Assembly (NCBI GenBank): GCA_965279475.1
Contig: CBDIIA010000003.1
Coordinates: forward strand, 2,542,001-2,606,000
Origin: Pseudorhodoferax sp965279475
GTDB lineage: Bacteria > Pseudomonadota > Gammaproteobacteria > Burkholderiales > Burkholderiaceae_C
Direction of reading: 5' to 3'
Length of the DNA stretch: 64,000 nt
The translations under genes and the position numbers were made by a program. The notes under the pieces are model-generated. The model made no database searches. It was not told where the DNA came from and saw only the letters and a list, made by a program, of their open reading frames with translations. Below are positions 10,092 through 19,165 of this stretch, in pieces (positions within the stretch are counted from its first letter, which is position 1; every line of letters starts with the position of its first letter).

Positions 10092-12171
10092 CCTCGCCAG
10101 GCGCGTCGAGCGCGGCAAGCGCATCCAGCGCCTGCGCAAACTCTTCGTCCGTGGCCAGCTGACGCATCGGCGGCAGCGCCGCCCGCAGCCGGCGCCCATA
10201 ACCCATCTGGACCAGGCGCGTGTCGCAGACCACCAGCACACCACGGTCGGACTCACGCCGTATCAGGCGCCCGGCGCCCTGCTTCAACGCGACGGCGGCC
10301 TCCGGAATGAAATAGTCGTTGAACGGGCTGCGTTCCAGCGCCTCGATGCGCCGCGCGCGCGCCTCGACCAGGGGATCGTTGGGCGGTGGAAACGGGAGCT
10401 TGTCGATCACCAGCAGTTGCAGGGCGTCACCAGGAATGTCCACGCCCTCCCAGAACGAGGCCGAGGCCACCAGCACCGCACCGCGGTGGCTCTCCCCCCC
10501 TCCCTCGCGGAAGCGTTCCATCAGCTGGCGTTTGGGCTGCTGGCCCTGCACCAGCACCTCGATCCCGCCGTCGCTGGCGAGCAGGTCCTGCAAGGCCTCA
10601 CCGATCACGCGCAGTGCACGCAGCGTGGTGGTCAGCACGAGAGTGCGGCCGCCGATGCGCAGCGTTGCGGCCCCCACCAGCGCCGCCACCGCCGCGCTGT
10701 GGCCGGGGTCAGCCGGCTTCGGTAAACCGCGCGGCACGTAGAGCGCGGCCTGTGTCGCGTAGTCGAACGGGCTGCCGACACGCAACACCTCGGCCGTCGT
10801 CAGGCCGCAGGGTTCGGTGAACCAGCGCAAACGGGCGTCGTCGCCCAGGGTGGCCGACGTGAACACCCAGGCCCGCGACATCGGCTCGCCGTCGGCGGTG
10901 TTCAACAGACGGCTGTGCATCGCCTCGGAGATGTCGAGCGGGGACTCGACCAAACGCAGCTGCGCGCCGGCATCGAGCCAACGCACGGCATCGTCCCCGC
11001 AAGGCCGCGAGAACTGGGCGCAGCGTTCGGCCAAGGCGGTGGCGCGCTCGTGCAGCCGCACGAAGTCGGGCGCCAGCTCGGTCACCGTGTCCAGGCCCGC
11101 CAGCACCTGGCCCAGCACGTCGGCAAGCGCGTGCATGGCATCCGCCCAGGCCTGCGCGTCGACACCATTGGGCGCCATCCCTTGCCAACGCAGCCGAGCG
11201 CCCGGCGCCGTTTTGCCGACCACCAGCCGCAGTTCCACCGCCGCCCGTTCGAGCGCCGAGGCCAGGCCCTGCCAATCGACCAGGCCCCGCGCCAACTGCA
11301 GGCCGGCGCCCAGCAGATCACGCGCACAGTCAAGCATCTGCCCAGTCCCGAACTGGTTGCCGAGAAACTGCACGCCGGTTTCGTTGAGCTGATGGGCTTC
11401 GTCGAACACCACGACGCGCACGGTCGGCAACAGCTCCGCCATGCCGGACTCGCGCACGGCCATGTCGGCAAAGAACAGGTGGTGGTTGACGACCACGACA
11501 TCGGCCGCCATGGCTTCGCGCCGCGCCAGGTTCACATGGCAGGCGCGAACTTGCGGGCACTGGCTGCCAAGGCAGTTCTCCCGCGTCGACGTGACCAGGG
11601 CGATCAGCGGCGAGCGCTCGTCCAGCCCTTCCAGTTCAGCCAGGTCGCCGCTGCGGGTGACCTGGGACCAGCGCTCGATGCGGGCGAGCGATTGCAGATG
11701 CTGGCGTCCCGGCGCCGCGTCGTGGCGCGCCTGCTGCATCCGGTGCAGGCACAGGTAGCTGGCGCGGCCCTTGAGCAGTGCGGTGCGCACCGGCAGCCCG
11801 AAGGCGGCGACCAGGCGCGGCAGATCGCGGCCGAACAGCTGGTCCTGCAAGGTCTTGGTGGCGGTGGAGATCAAGACCCGCTCGCCGCTGAGCAGCGCCG
11901 GGACCAGGTACGAGAACGTCTTGCCGACGCCGGTGCCGGCCTCCACCACCAGCGCGCCGCCCTGCTCGATCGTGCGCGCCACCGCGAGCGCCATGTCGAG
12001 CTGGCCCTGGCGTGGCCGGAACGCATCGGCCGCACGCGACAGCACGCCGTCGTCGGCGAACGCGGTGCGCACCTGGGCCTGCAAGGCCAGGTCGTCGTGG
12101 CCGGGCGGGGCGACGGCGGGCAGCTGCTCAGCGGTCACCGAGGCACCTTCAGGCGGCCGGTCAGCGCTCAT
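10054..12171 (-). CDS. DinG/YoaA-family ATP-dependent DNA helicase
   Basis: A 705-residue XPD-like superfamily 2 helicase of the DinG/YoaA type, acting in repair of replication-blocking structures. Walker A is VVEAGTGVGKTFSYLVPALL near residue 75, and the DEAH box is VFDEAHQLNE. An iron-sulfur cluster is indicated by cysteines in SYLCLHRMQ, ENCLGSQCPQ and VRACHVNL between these motifs. The C-terminal motif VI is QGAGRLIRRESDRGVLVVCD. The last 38 bases overlap the convergent bamD end. Whether it is the DinG or YoaA orthologue cannot be decided here, so no symbol is given. Confidence 0.92.
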   Translation of the reverse strand: MSADRPPEGASVTAEQLPAVAPPGHDDLALQAQVRTAFADDGVLSRAADAFRPRQGQLDMALAVARTIEQGGALVVEAGTGVGKTFSYLVPALLSGERVLISTATKTLQDQLFGRDLPRLVAAFGLPVRTALLKGRASYLCLHRMQQARHDAAPGRQHLQSLARIERWSQVTRSGDLAELEGLDERSPLIALVTSTRENCLGSQCPQVRACHVNLARREAMAADVVVVNHHLFFADMAVRESGMAELLPTVRVVVFDEAHQLNETGVQFLGNQFGTGQMLDCARDLLGAGLQLARGLVDWQGLASALERAAVELRLVVGKTAPGARLRWQGMAPNGVDAQAWADAMHALADVLGQVLAGLDTVTELAPDFVRLHERATALAERCAQFSRPCGDDAVRWLDAGAQLRLVESPLDISEAMHSRLLNTADGEPMSRAWVFTSATLGDDARLRWFTEPCGLTTAEVLRVGSPFDYATQAALYVPRGLPKPADPGHSAAVAALVGAATLRIGGRTLVLTTTLRALRVIGEALQDLLASDGGIEVLVQGQQPKRQLMERFREGGGESHRGAVLVASASFWEGVDIPGDALQLLVIDKLPFPPPNDPLVEARARRIEALERSPFNDYFIPEAAVALKQGAGRLIRRESDRGVLVVCDTRLVQMGYGRRLRAALPPMRQLATDEEFAQALDALAALDAPGEVTRPSTTATLSP

Positions 12172-12371
12172 GCCGGCTCATTGGGGCTCAGCGCCAGCTC
12201 CAGTCGTGCAATACGGTCGCGCAGCGCCAGGCGACGTTTCTTCAGCCGTTGCACCATCAGTTCGTCCATCGGCGTCTCGTGCGCGAGGCGATCGACCATC
12301 GCATCGAGGTCGGCATGCTCGATGCGCAGCTCGATCAGTTGCCGTTCGGGAGAATGAAGGTTGGAATTCAA
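12168..12371 (-). CDS. Small YdcH-like (DUF465) coiled-coil protein
   Basis: The conserved part (ELRIEHADLDAMVDRLAHET, then MDELMVQRLKKRRLALRDRI) is a two-helix hairpin of the YdcH/DUF465 type, whose cellular role is unknown. The gene overlaps the helicase start by 4 bases. The start is unclear: the frame is open back to 12461, but those first 30 codons run into the divergent phosphatase promoter and look non-conserved, so the TTG at 12371 was preferred. No strong ribosome-binding sequence is seen before it. Confidence 0.7.
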   Translation of the reverse strand: MNSNLHSPERQLIELRIEHADLDAMVDRLAHETPMDELMVQRLKKRRLALRDRIARLELALSPNEPA

Positions 12372-12466
12372 GATGGAAGGCGGGCGCGCGCGCCATTGCG
12401 TCCGGATCGCTTGATAATACGTCTTCCCAATACCACCGCGGGCCGCAAAAGCGGCAGGCACCGAAG

Positions 12467-13228
12467 ATGAGCAAAGGATTCCGGATCTCCGCGTCGACGG
12501 GCATTCACAAGGGTGACCGCGAGTACCAGCAGGACCAGGTCGCTTTGCTGAGCCACGCCAGGGTGACGGGCTGCGTGCTCGGGATCGTTGCCGACGGCAT
12601 GGGCGGCCGCAGCGGGGGACGCAAGGCGTCCGACCAGGTGATGCTCACCGCGCGCCAGCTGTTCGAGCGCTACGACCCTCACACCGACGACGCGGCCGCG
12701 ATGCTGCACAACATCGTCGAGGAAGCCCATCTGGTCATCAAGCTGACGGCCATCGCCTCGGAGCAGGAGCCGCACAGCACGATCGCAGCGTTCCTGATCA
12801 ACCCCAATGGCGATTGCCACTGGATCCATGCGGGCGATTCGCGCGTCTACCATTTCCACCGTGCCCGCATGGTCCGCCGGACCATCGACCACTCGTATGT
12901 GCAGACGCTGGTCGACCGTGGCGAGATCAGCGAAGAGCAGGCCAACAACCATCCGGACTCCAACATCCTGCTCGGCTGCCTGGGGACCGAGGCCGACCCG
13001 CCGGTCGACGTACACCTGATTCCCCAGGTCAAGCCGGGCGACGTCATCGTCGCCTGCAGCGACGGCGTGTGGCACTACTTCAACGACGATGAACTGGGTG
13101 CGATGCTGGCCGCGCTGTCGCCGCGCGAAGCGACCGAGTTCCTGATCGAGAAAGCCCGCATGCGGGCGCGTGGCGGCGGCGACAACCTGTCGCTGGTCAT
13201 CGTCAGCATCGAGGCACTGGAAGACTGA
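12467..13228 (+). CDS. PP2C-family serine/threonine protein phosphatase
   Basis: A 253-residue metal-dependent phosphatase consisting of the catalytic domain only. PP2C metal-binding motifs are visible in order: GDREYQQDQ, GIVADGMGGRSGG near residue 40, HAGDSRVYHF near 122, ACSDGVWHYF near 197 and GGGDNLSLVIV at the C-terminus. Such stand-alone bacterial enzymes oppose Ser/Thr kinases or act in stress signalling. No kinase gene is adjacent; a PAS-GGDEF-EAL gene follows after 32 bases, so the two may be cotranscribed. The start ATG follows the divergent DUF465 gene. Confidence 0.9.
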   Translation: MSKGFRISASTGIHKGDREYQQDQVALLSHARVTGCVLGIVADGMGGRSGGRKASDQVMLTARQLFERYDPHTDDAAAMLHNIVEEAHLVIKLTAIASEQEPHSTIAAFLINPNGDCHWIHAGDSRVYHFHRARMVRRTIDHSYVQTLVDRGEISEEQANNHPDSNILLGCLGTEADPPVDVHLIPQVKPGDVIVACSDGVWHYFNDDELGAMLAALSPREATEFLIEKARMRARGGGDNLSLVIVSIEALED

Positions 13229-13260
13229 GCGCGCGAACATCCGCATCCGCCGCGCCATCC

Positions 13261-15057
13261 ATGGCTGAAGTCAGCTTGCACGCACAGGACACGCTTCTCG
13301 ACCACGCGCCGGTCGGCATCGTGCTGCTGCGCTCGCGTTCCGTGGTGCACTGCAACCGCCGCTTTGCCGATCTGCTGGGTTACACAGTCGAAGAACTGGA
13401 TGGGCAGTCGTCCCGCCTGTGGCATCTGGACGACGCGAGCTGGAACCACATCGGCAGCATCGGCTACGCAACGCTGACCAAGGGCCAGGGATTCCAGGCC
13501 GACATGCGGCTGCGCCGCAAGGACGGCGCCATCTTGTGGTGCGATGTGCGCAGCGAGGCCATCGATCCGGCCGACCTGGACCAGGGATCGATCTGGGTCG
13601 TGATCGACATTTCCGCACGCAAGAAGGCCGAGGAAGACCTGGTCGAGATGCGGCGCGAGCTGGAGCGCCTGGTCGACGAACGTACCGGCGAGTTGCGCCA
13701 CGCCGTGGGCGAACTGCACGAGAAGATCGCCGAGCACGAGCTGGCCGAGCAGCACATCCAGCGACTGGCGCACTTCGACCCATTGACCAACCTTCCGAAC
13801 CGCACGCTGCTGGCGGCCAGCGCCGCCGAGGCCATTGCGGACGCGCGGACCAGCCAGAAGCCGCTGGCCGTGATGTTCCTGGACCTGGACCGCTTCAAGA
13901 ACGTCAACGATTCGCTCGGCCACCGCGTGGGCGATGCGCTGCTGGCCGCCCTGGCACTGCGGCTGAAGGCGTCCGTGCGCGAGAAGGACACCGTGTCGCG
14001 CCTGGGCGGCGACGAATTCATGCTGGTACTGCCGGACACCGATGCCGGCGGCGCGGCCTTCGTGGCGCAGAAGCTGATTGCGAGCACCAACCCGCCCTTC
14101 GAGATCGACGCCCACGAGCTGAGCGTGACACCGTCCATCGGCATCGCGATGTACCCGATCGACGGCACCGACTTCGAGACGCTGTCGCAGCGCGCCGATG
14201 CCGCGATGTACCGCGCCAAGCGCGACGGCCGCAACAACTATTGTTTCTTCACCGAGGAGATGCAGGCCCAGGCGGCACGTGCCCTGTTGCTGGAGAACGC
14301 GCTGCGCCGCGCACTGGAGCGTGAGCAACTGCTGCTGTTCTACCAGCCGCTGGTGGAACTCAAGACTGGCCGCGTCACCGGTGCCGAAGCCCTGCTGCGC
14401 TGGCGCCACCCGGAGCTGGGCAACATCTCGCCGGTCGAATTCATCCCTGTTGCCGAGGCCAGTGGCCTGGTGGCGGAGATCGGCGAATGGGTGCTGCGTT
14501 CGGCCGTGCGGCAGTTGAAGACCTGGATCGACAGCGGCCTGCCGCCGTTCACGGTCGCCGTGAACCTGTCGGCGATGCAGTTTCGCCACCTCAACCTGCC
14601 CAAGCTGGTCAGCGAGGTGCTGGACAACGCCGGACTGCCGGCGGGCTACCTCGAACTCGAGCTCACCGAGGGCGCGGCGATGGAAGACCCGCGGCGCGCG
14701 ATCGCGGTGATGGACGATCTGCACGCGCGCGGCATCCGCATGTCGATCGACGATTTCGGCACGGGGTACTCGTCACTGAGCTACCTCAAGCGTTTCCAGG
14801 TCTACAAGCTCAAGATCGACCAGTCGTTCGTGCGCGACATCACCGACGATCCGGATGACAAGGCCATCGTCGGCGCCATCATCCACATGGCCAGCAGCCT
14901 GGGGTTGCAGACCATCGCCGAAGGCGTCGAAACCGAAGGTCAGCTGGCGTTCCTGCGGCAGCAGGGCTGTGACGAAGCGCAGGGTTTTTTGTTCAGCCGG
15001 CCATTGGCGCCGCCGCAGTTCGAAGCTTTCATGCGCGACCTGCAGGACCACACCTGA
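13261..15057 (+). CDS. PAS-GGDEF-EAL cyclic-di-GMP signalling protein
   Basis: A 598-residue cytoplasmic protein for turnover of cyclic di-GMP. Residues 8-125 form a PAS sensor domain (APVGIVLLRSRSVVHCNRRF, with the PAC end VVIDISARKKAEEDL). A coiled-coil linker runs to about 165. The diguanylate cyclase domain has an intact LGGDEFMLVLP, and the phosphodiesterase domain begins near 340 with GAEALLRWRHP and holds DDFGTGYSSLSYLKRF. EVEL/KIDQSFVR-type residues for catalysis appear present (ELELTEGAAMED, KLKIDQSFVRD). Both domains look active. No transmembrane segment is seen. Net direction of activity cannot be told from sequence. Confidence 0.93.
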   Translation: MAEVSLHAQDTLLDHAPVGIVLLRSRSVVHCNRRFADLLGYTVEELDGQSSRLWHLDDASWNHIGSIGYATLTKGQGFQADMRLRRKDGAILWCDVRSEAIDPADLDQGSIWVVIDISARKKAEEDLVEMRRELERLVDERTGELRHAVGELHEKIAEHELAEQHIQRLAHFDPLTNLPNRTLLAASAAEAIADARTSQKPLAVMFLDLDRFKNVNDSLGHRVGDALLAALALRLKASVREKDTVSRLGGDEFMLVLPDTDAGGAAFVAQKLIASTNPPFEIDAHELSVTPSIGIAMYPIDGTDFETLSQRADAAMYRAKRDGRNNYCFFTEEMQAQAARALLLENALRRALEREQLLLFYQPLVELKTGRVTGAEALLRWRHPELGNISPVEFIPVAEASGLVAEIGEWVLRSAVRQLKTWIDSGLPPFTVAVNLSAMQFRHLNLPKLVSEVLDNAGLPAGYLELELTEGAAMEDPRRAIAVMDDLHARGIRMSIDDFGTGYSSLSYLKRFQVYKLKIDQSFVRDITDDPDDKAIVGAIIHMASSLGLQTIAEGVETEGQLAFLRQQGCDEAQGFLFSRPLAPPQFEAFMRDLQDHT

Positions 15058-15072
15058 GGCGCTTTCCCCGCG

Positions 15073-15843
15073 TCAGAAACGCACGCCGGTGGACAGCCGC
15101 CACATGTCCTGCGGCGTGAAATTGACCTTGGGGTCGTACGCGAAACGCACGAAGTAGCGCGGCCAGTCGTAGCCGACCGACAAGCCCAGCCGCTGGATCG
15201 GCACCCCGTCGACCAGCCCCGACTTCGACAGCAGGTCCACGGTGAGGCGCTGGTCCCCTTCGAGCGACGTCCGGTAGACCAGGTGCACGTGCTGCTGGTC
15301 GGGATTGAGCCGGTTGTCGCGCACCACCTGCAGCGACAGCGAATGGTTGCTGCTCCAGCGGTAGCCGCCACTGAGCATCCAGGCGTCGTTGGGGTCGAAA
15401 TTCAGATTGGCGTAGTTGCGCAGATTGGTGCGCCCGAGCCCGACACCGGCAAACCAGCTGTCACCGGTCTCGACCCCGAAACTCCCGCCCCAGAAGCCGC
15501 CCGAAGCCACCTGCAGCGACGGCAGGATACGCCACGACGAACCCGCAATGGTGTAGCTGTTGTCCCACCCCGCGCGCGTCTGGCGCACATCGACCACCGA
15601 GGCGCGGAACTGGCCCAGCCAGACATTGCCGAAGGATGCGCTGTCGCGCAGATTGACATCCACCCCCGGCCCTCCGGGCATACCACCGCCACGTGCAAAC
15701 TGGTAGAGCCCGGCCGTGAGCTTGAAGCCGCCGACCGGATCGGCAGCGGTCTGCGCGCCGGCACCGACCGCGCCGACGGCCCAGCAGACCGCCGCCCCGG
15801 CGATGCGGAACCAGCCCTGGTTGAAGATGCGGCGCGCGTCCAT
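15073..15843 (-). CDS. Outer membrane beta-barrel-like protein, YaiO-type
   Basis: A 256-residue exported protein. A signal peptide is clear (RIAGAAVCWAVGAVGAGAQT, cleavage near AQT). The rest is rich in alternating hydrophobic/aromatic strands (GGYRWSSNHSLSLQVVRDNR, RYFVRFAYDPKVNF) and ends in Phe, TGVRF, as in outer membrane barrel proteins recognised by BamA. The predicted strand count is roughly ten. The exact family is not certain; YaiO-like is a guess from general look. It is convergent with the cyclic-di-GMP gene, 15 bases apart. Function is unknown. Confidence 0.7.
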   Translation of the reverse strand: MDARRIFNQGWFRIAGAAVCWAVGAVGAGAQTAADPVGGFKLTAGLYQFARGGGMPGGPGVDVNLRDSASFGNVWLGQFRASVVDVRQTRAGWDNSYTIAGSSWRILPSLQVASGGFWGGSFGVETGDSWFAGVGLGRTNLRNYANLNFDPNDAWMLSGGYRWSSNHSLSLQVVRDNRLNPDQQHVHLVYRTSLEGDQRLTVDLLSKSGLVDGVPIQRLGLSVGYDWPRYFVRFAYDPKVNFTPQDMWRLSTGVRF

Positions 15844-15907
15844 GACCCACTGTAGGACAAATTCCGCCGCCGAGCCAGTGCATTTTTCAGCCGCTTGACC
15901 GCCCGGG

Positions 15908-16408
15908 TCAGGTCAGCCACTTCTGCAGGAACCGCGCCTGCCCCATCGCCGGATCCAGTTGGTAGCCGGCAAAGCCCAGCCGCCCATACAGCCTGGCCGC
16001 CACGCCGTTGCCTTCGAGCACTTCGAGGGTGAGTTTGCAGGCGCCCCGCCGGCGTGCCAGCTCTTCCACCAGGGCAAGCATGCGCCCTGCCACCCCGGCG
16101 CCGCGGCTGGCGGGCAAGACGACCACGTCGTGGACGTTGACCAGCGGGCGGCAAGCGAAGGTCGAGAAGCCCTCGAAGCAGTTGACCAGCCCCACGGGTT
16201 CCATGCCGGCAAAGGCCAGCACACTGAAAGCCTGCGGGCGTGCCGCCAACGCGGCCGGCAGGTGCTGGCGTGCGTGGTTGCCGAGCGGATGCCCGCCGCC
16301 AGCGGGATCGCGCGCATAGGCATCGAGCAGACCGACCAGCGCCGCGGCATGTACGGGATCGGTGTAGTCCGCCTGGCAGACCTTCAGGTTTGCAACATCC
16401 ATCGCCAT
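15908..16408 (-). CDS. GNAT-family N-acetyltransferase
   Basis: A 166-residue acetyl-CoA-dependent acetyltransferase. The acetyl-CoA-binding motif A is VVLPASRGAGVAGRMLALVE, with the usual R-x-x-G-x-G/A pattern, and the C-terminal motif B is NGVAARLYGRLGFAGYQLDP. The substrate is not identifiable. The start MAMDVANLKV follows an AAAGG ribosome-binding sequence by 5 bases; the frame is open 18 codons further upstream. This is the last chromosomal gene before the integrated element. Confidence 0.88.
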   Translation of the reverse strand: MAMDVANLKVCQADYTDPVHAAALVGLLDAYARDPAGGGHPLGNHARQHLPAALAARPQAFSVLAFAGMEPVGLVNCFEGFSTFACRPLVNVHDVVVLPASRGAGVAGRMLALVEELARRRGACKLTLEVLEGNGVAARLYGRLGFAGYQLDPAMGQARFLQKWLT

Positions 16409-16522
16409 ATCGGCCTTTCTTTGCGCCTGCGCAGCGTCATCTGACGCAATGATGGCCACCACGGCAGCGATCGGCAGTTGATGGTCGTTCCAGACCGCTC
16501 AAACCTTCGTTCGGGAAAAGAA

Positions 16523-16550
16523 AAAGGACTTAGCACTTCTGCTAAGTCCT
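16523..16550 (-). terminator. Ancestral tRNA-Val terminator, now separated from its tRNA
   Basis: A perfect 12-bp stem (AAGGACTTAGCA / TGCTAAGTCCTT) with a 4-base loop is followed, reading leftward, by TTTCTTTT. It lies just beyond the left attachment repeat, on the side where the tRNA 3' end pointed before insertion. It was probably the tRNA-Val terminator. Confidence 0.8.
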
Positions 16551-16569
16551 TGATCTACCAGCATCAACC

Positions 16570-16617
16570 TGGTGGGCGGTGGAGGCTTCGAACCTCCGAC
16601 CCCTGCCGTGTGAAGGC
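16570..16617 (-). repeat. attL: 48-bp copy of the tRNA-Val 3' part
   Basis: These 48 bases are identical to 41628-41675. They comprise the 3' part of tRNA-Val from the CCA end, through the T arm and variable region, to the 5' side of the anticodon stem. The identity stops at 16617/41675. Beyond this the sequence is unrelated to tRNA, so it is a truncated tRNA copy left by site-specific integration. Confidence 0.93.
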
Positions 16618-16716
16618 GACGCGAGCAGCAAACGAGCCGCAACTGTAACGCAAGCCTGCACAAAGGCGAGAAGTTCAGGGCTGCCGTAGCGCATCTGTTT
16701 TGGGACCTAATTCACT

Positions 16717-17544
16717 TCATGCCCGATCTTTACCCTTTCGCGCTTGGGCATGAATGGCATCCTGTCCATAGAGCAGAACCCAGTCATCTACCGGCGCCTC
16801 GGGCCAACGAATCGGCGGGATGGGCGCCAGCATCACCGGAAGTGCGGCTCGACGGCTGTAGGGAACGTTTCGCCATGGTTCCATTTGCATCATTGGATAC
16901 TCGGTCCCGTGGGGTGGTCCACCCACGATCACCATGAAGGCAAATGGGTAGAACTTCATCAATGAGAACGTAAACGGCTCCAAGCCCTCGGCCGTGAGCT
17001 TGCCACGACCCGCGCCTTTCACCAACACTTGGTTGTTGTCGGGATAAGCCCAATAATAGATGTGTAAGCCATGAGGCAAGGGCAAACTCTCGTCCAAAAG
17101 GTAGTCGCGGATTGGTTCAGTCTGCGGTCCCTTTTGATACCCGTCCAACCCATTTGCGAATATGTGGCCAACAACGGATCGCATTACTGCTTGAGGCTGT
17201 GCCTCAATGATCAATCGATCTGGGATGTAGCCCGAGGCTCTCTGTGCCTGCAAACGAGTAGCAAATTCATTAACGAATTCAGCAAACGCCGGATCGTACT
17301 TTCCACCCAACAATGTGTTGTTGCAACGCGCACAAAGCGTCAAAAACTTTACCCCGTTTGCCGAGCGGATTTTGCCCCGCGGCTCCTTCACCGTACCAAG
17401 CAATCCGGAAATGTGCTGCAGTTCGGTCTGTCCCACGCGAACACACGATTTCGGCGGGACATGATCTTCCGTTAATTCACCAAACGTACCACAGATATTG
17501 CAGTGGCCTTGCTTGGCGCCAATCGTCGCAATTTGAACAGGCAT
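16717..17544 (-). CDS. HNH-like zinc-binding protein, possible nuclease
   Basis: A 275-residue protein whose first 80 residues resemble an HNH/zinc-binding nuclease core. CNICG (Cys15, Cys18) is followed by LTEDHVPPKSC (Asp27-His28) and later by LCARCNN (Cys71, Cys74, Asn75). This spacing suits a beta-beta-alpha metal fold held by two Cys pairs. The remaining 195 residues contain hydrophobic/aromatic patches (SLMKFYPFAFMVIVGGPPHG) with no family I recognise. It starts 17 bases after the HEPN-motif gene and is read in the same direction, so the two form an operon. It is the cargo gene nearest attL. Nuclease activity is inferred, not shown. Confidence 0.6.
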   Translation of the reverse strand: MPVQIATIGAKQGHCNICGTFGELTEDHVPPKSCVRVGQTELQHISGLLGTVKEPRGKIRSANGVKFLTLCARCNNTLLGGKYDPAFAEFVNEFATRLQAQRASGYIPDRLIIEAQPQAVMRSVVGHIFANGLDGYQKGPQTEPIRDYLLDESLPLPHGLHIYYWAYPDNNQVLVKGAGRGKLTAEGLEPFTFSLMKFYPFAFMVIVGGPPHGTEYPMMQMEPWRNVPYSRRAALPVMLAPIPPIRWPEAPVDDWVLLYGQDAIHAQARKGKDRA

Positions 17545-17561
17545 ATGGAGTTGTCCGAACG

Positions 17562-18263
17562 CTATTTGAAAGCGTCGGGGAATAGCCTCTCGATATTTTG
17601 CTTTTGCCCAGCCATGGGGCTGTCCATTCCCGCAATACCGTGAAAGTAGTCAAAAAAGCGAACTACTGATTGGATGGCCCAAGTCGCGCACCCTGCAGAC
17701 GCCCAGCGTCTAGGGAACAACGGCTCATTACCAAACAGTGCTGAGGGTACGAACTTGTGGGCCAGTTGGGCCGACACGTCCTGATGTCTGTTCTGTTGTT
17801 CAAACCACTCCGGTCGGTAATGAAGAACAGCATTTCGAAGGGAAATCAAGGCTGCAATGTTTTGCACGGCCGCATTTCCCTTGTCCAGTTTTTGCCCGGA
17901 TTTCACTGCAAGAATCGCACTGAATTTTTTTAGCGCCGTCTCCCGATCCAACGCGTCAGCAAGAACTGAAAGGGTGGCTCCGTTCAATGGCGGAGAGAGC
18001 GCGGCATTTTCGAACAGAAGTTCGTTTGCGTGACATTCGATCGCTGCGGCTGTCGATGACACTAATCCTAGACAATTCTGAAAAATCTCGTCCCAGAACG
18101 CTCCTAGTGGTTGCCCGATGTTATCTTTCTCAACTATGCACGCACGACCCGCAAATCTGCACGCAGCAAGGAAATGAAGCATTGCAAGATCCATTCGGAC
18201 ACGTGCTGATACGGTCGCGTCAGCACAAGCCTGCGCTATTTCAGAAGAAGAATGATTTGTCAT
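17562..18263 (-). CDS. HEPN-motif protein, possible RNase
   Basis: A 233-residue, mainly helical protein. It contains LRNAVLHYRPEW, where Arg143 to His148 fits the R-x4-H active-site pattern of HEPN ribonucleases, with the usual Asn after Arg. The preceding stretch NAAVQNIAALIS is helical as expected for HEPN helix 3. The start at MTNHSSSEIAQA was chosen over an open frame reaching 18446, because that extension overlaps the divergent HEPN-motif gene. HNH-like gene 17 bases downstream completes the operon. HEPN RNases occur in toxin-antitoxin and anti-phage systems. Whether this one is active is unknown. Confidence 0.55.
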   Translation of the reverse strand: MTNHSSSEIAQACADATVSARVRMDLAMLHFLAACRFAGRACIVEKDNIGQPLGAFWDEIFQNCLGLVSSTAAAIECHANELLFENAALSPPLNGATLSVLADALDRETALKKFSAILAVKSGQKLDKGNAAVQNIAALISLRNAVLHYRPEWFEQQNRHQDVSAQLAHKFVPSALFGNEPLFPRRWASAGCATWAIQSVVRFFDYFHGIAGMDSPMAGQKQNIERLFPDAFK

Positions 18264-18304
18264 GATTGACCTTGTTGAAACCGAATAACCCGAATGGTAG
18301 TGAC

Positions 18305-18901
18305 ATGCAAATAAATCAGGAAATTGCGGCTTTTCATCACGAGCTAGGCGAAGCAATCGCGCAGTGGGGATACGTTGAGGGCCAGCTACTTCAGATCGTT
18401 CTTGGCTGCATGCCGTTTCAACAACAGCAGGCTTTAGCTGTCTCATACCATTCGGTCGAGAATTTCCGTTCCAAGTTGTCGATGTGCAATAGCCTGGTCT
18501 GCAACGTGTTCAAGAATTCGCCGCACTTGGCTCGTTGGCATCGGGTAAGAGAGAAGACTGCATCTATGTCGACAAAGCGAAACAGGATTGCGCATGGTTG
18601 GCACAAGCTCTACGTAAACAACACTCCAGGGCGCCGTTGGGCAATCGTTCCGCTCCACGGTGCGAACGGGGAATTGATTCATGCCGATGGTGAAAAACCG
18701 CCGGATGGATCAATCTGCCTTCGCGAGCTGGCTGCTATTCACTGCGACTTTCATGCGCTGACGACTCAGCTATGTAACGTCTATGAGCTGTTTAGATGTG
18801 GTCGAGCCCCATTTTCGGATGCCGAGGAAACGCCCGCTGCAACGCCCACGCTACGCGCGCTTCGTGATCAACTCCTGGCCAACGCCTCACCCGGGGCTTG
18901 A
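18305..18901 (+). CDS. Second HEPN-motif protein, divergent from the first
   Basis: A 198-residue protein read rightward. Residues 92-97 (RNRIAH, within STKRNRIAHGWHKL) match the HEPN R-x4-H motif again with Asn after Arg. The N-terminal helix EIAAFHHELGEAIAQWGYVE resembles proteins in which such a domain senses or cuts RNA. The ATG at 18305 was chosen; an in-frame TTG at 18266 exists. Only 41 bases separate its start from the other HEPN gene, so the divergent promoters must overlap. GC content is lower than in flanking chromosome genes. No known gene symbol applies. Confidence 0.55.
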   Translation: MQINQEIAAFHHELGEAIAQWGYVEGQLLQIVLGCMPFQQQQALAVSYHSVENFRSKLSMCNSLVCNVFKNSPHLARWHRVREKTASMSTKRNRIAHGWHKLYVNNTPGRRWAIVPLHGANGELIHADGEKPPDGSICLRELAAIHCDFHALTTQLCNVYELFRCGRAPFSDAEETPAATPTLRALRDQLLANASPGA

Positions 18902-19165
18902 TTCGCGGTTTTGAGCCAGAGAAGGATACCTAGCCTACGCCCCTCACTACCGGCATAGCCTCCCACTTCGTCGTGTAGTTCGGCGTCCTGCGCTCCTGTC
19001 GCATGCGCCATACGCGGCTGTCATCATCGGTGCGGCGCCGCCCGGCGTCGAAACATTCTGGCTTGTAGGAACCGCGAGGGCGCAGCGTTGACCATGGCGC
19101 AGTGGGCGATGGACCTGCCCGCGCCGCCGCTTAACTGGGGCACACCAATGGTTTTCATGATGCGC
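18902..19165. other. Gap without a convincing gene
   Basis: A 264-base stretch lies between convergent genes. On the minus strand about 65 codons are open to a TAG near 18933 but lack a start codon in the first half, and the text (SYKPECFDAGRRRTDDDSRV) is not a family I know. It may be the tail of a lost gene. No terminator-like hairpin is seen. Confidence 0.4.

Noticed and set aside
18934..19158. Possible remnant gene behind the second HEPN-motif gene
   Set aside because: A 44-codon frame from the ATG near 19158 ends early, and the longer shifted frame has no start; no family match is known to me.
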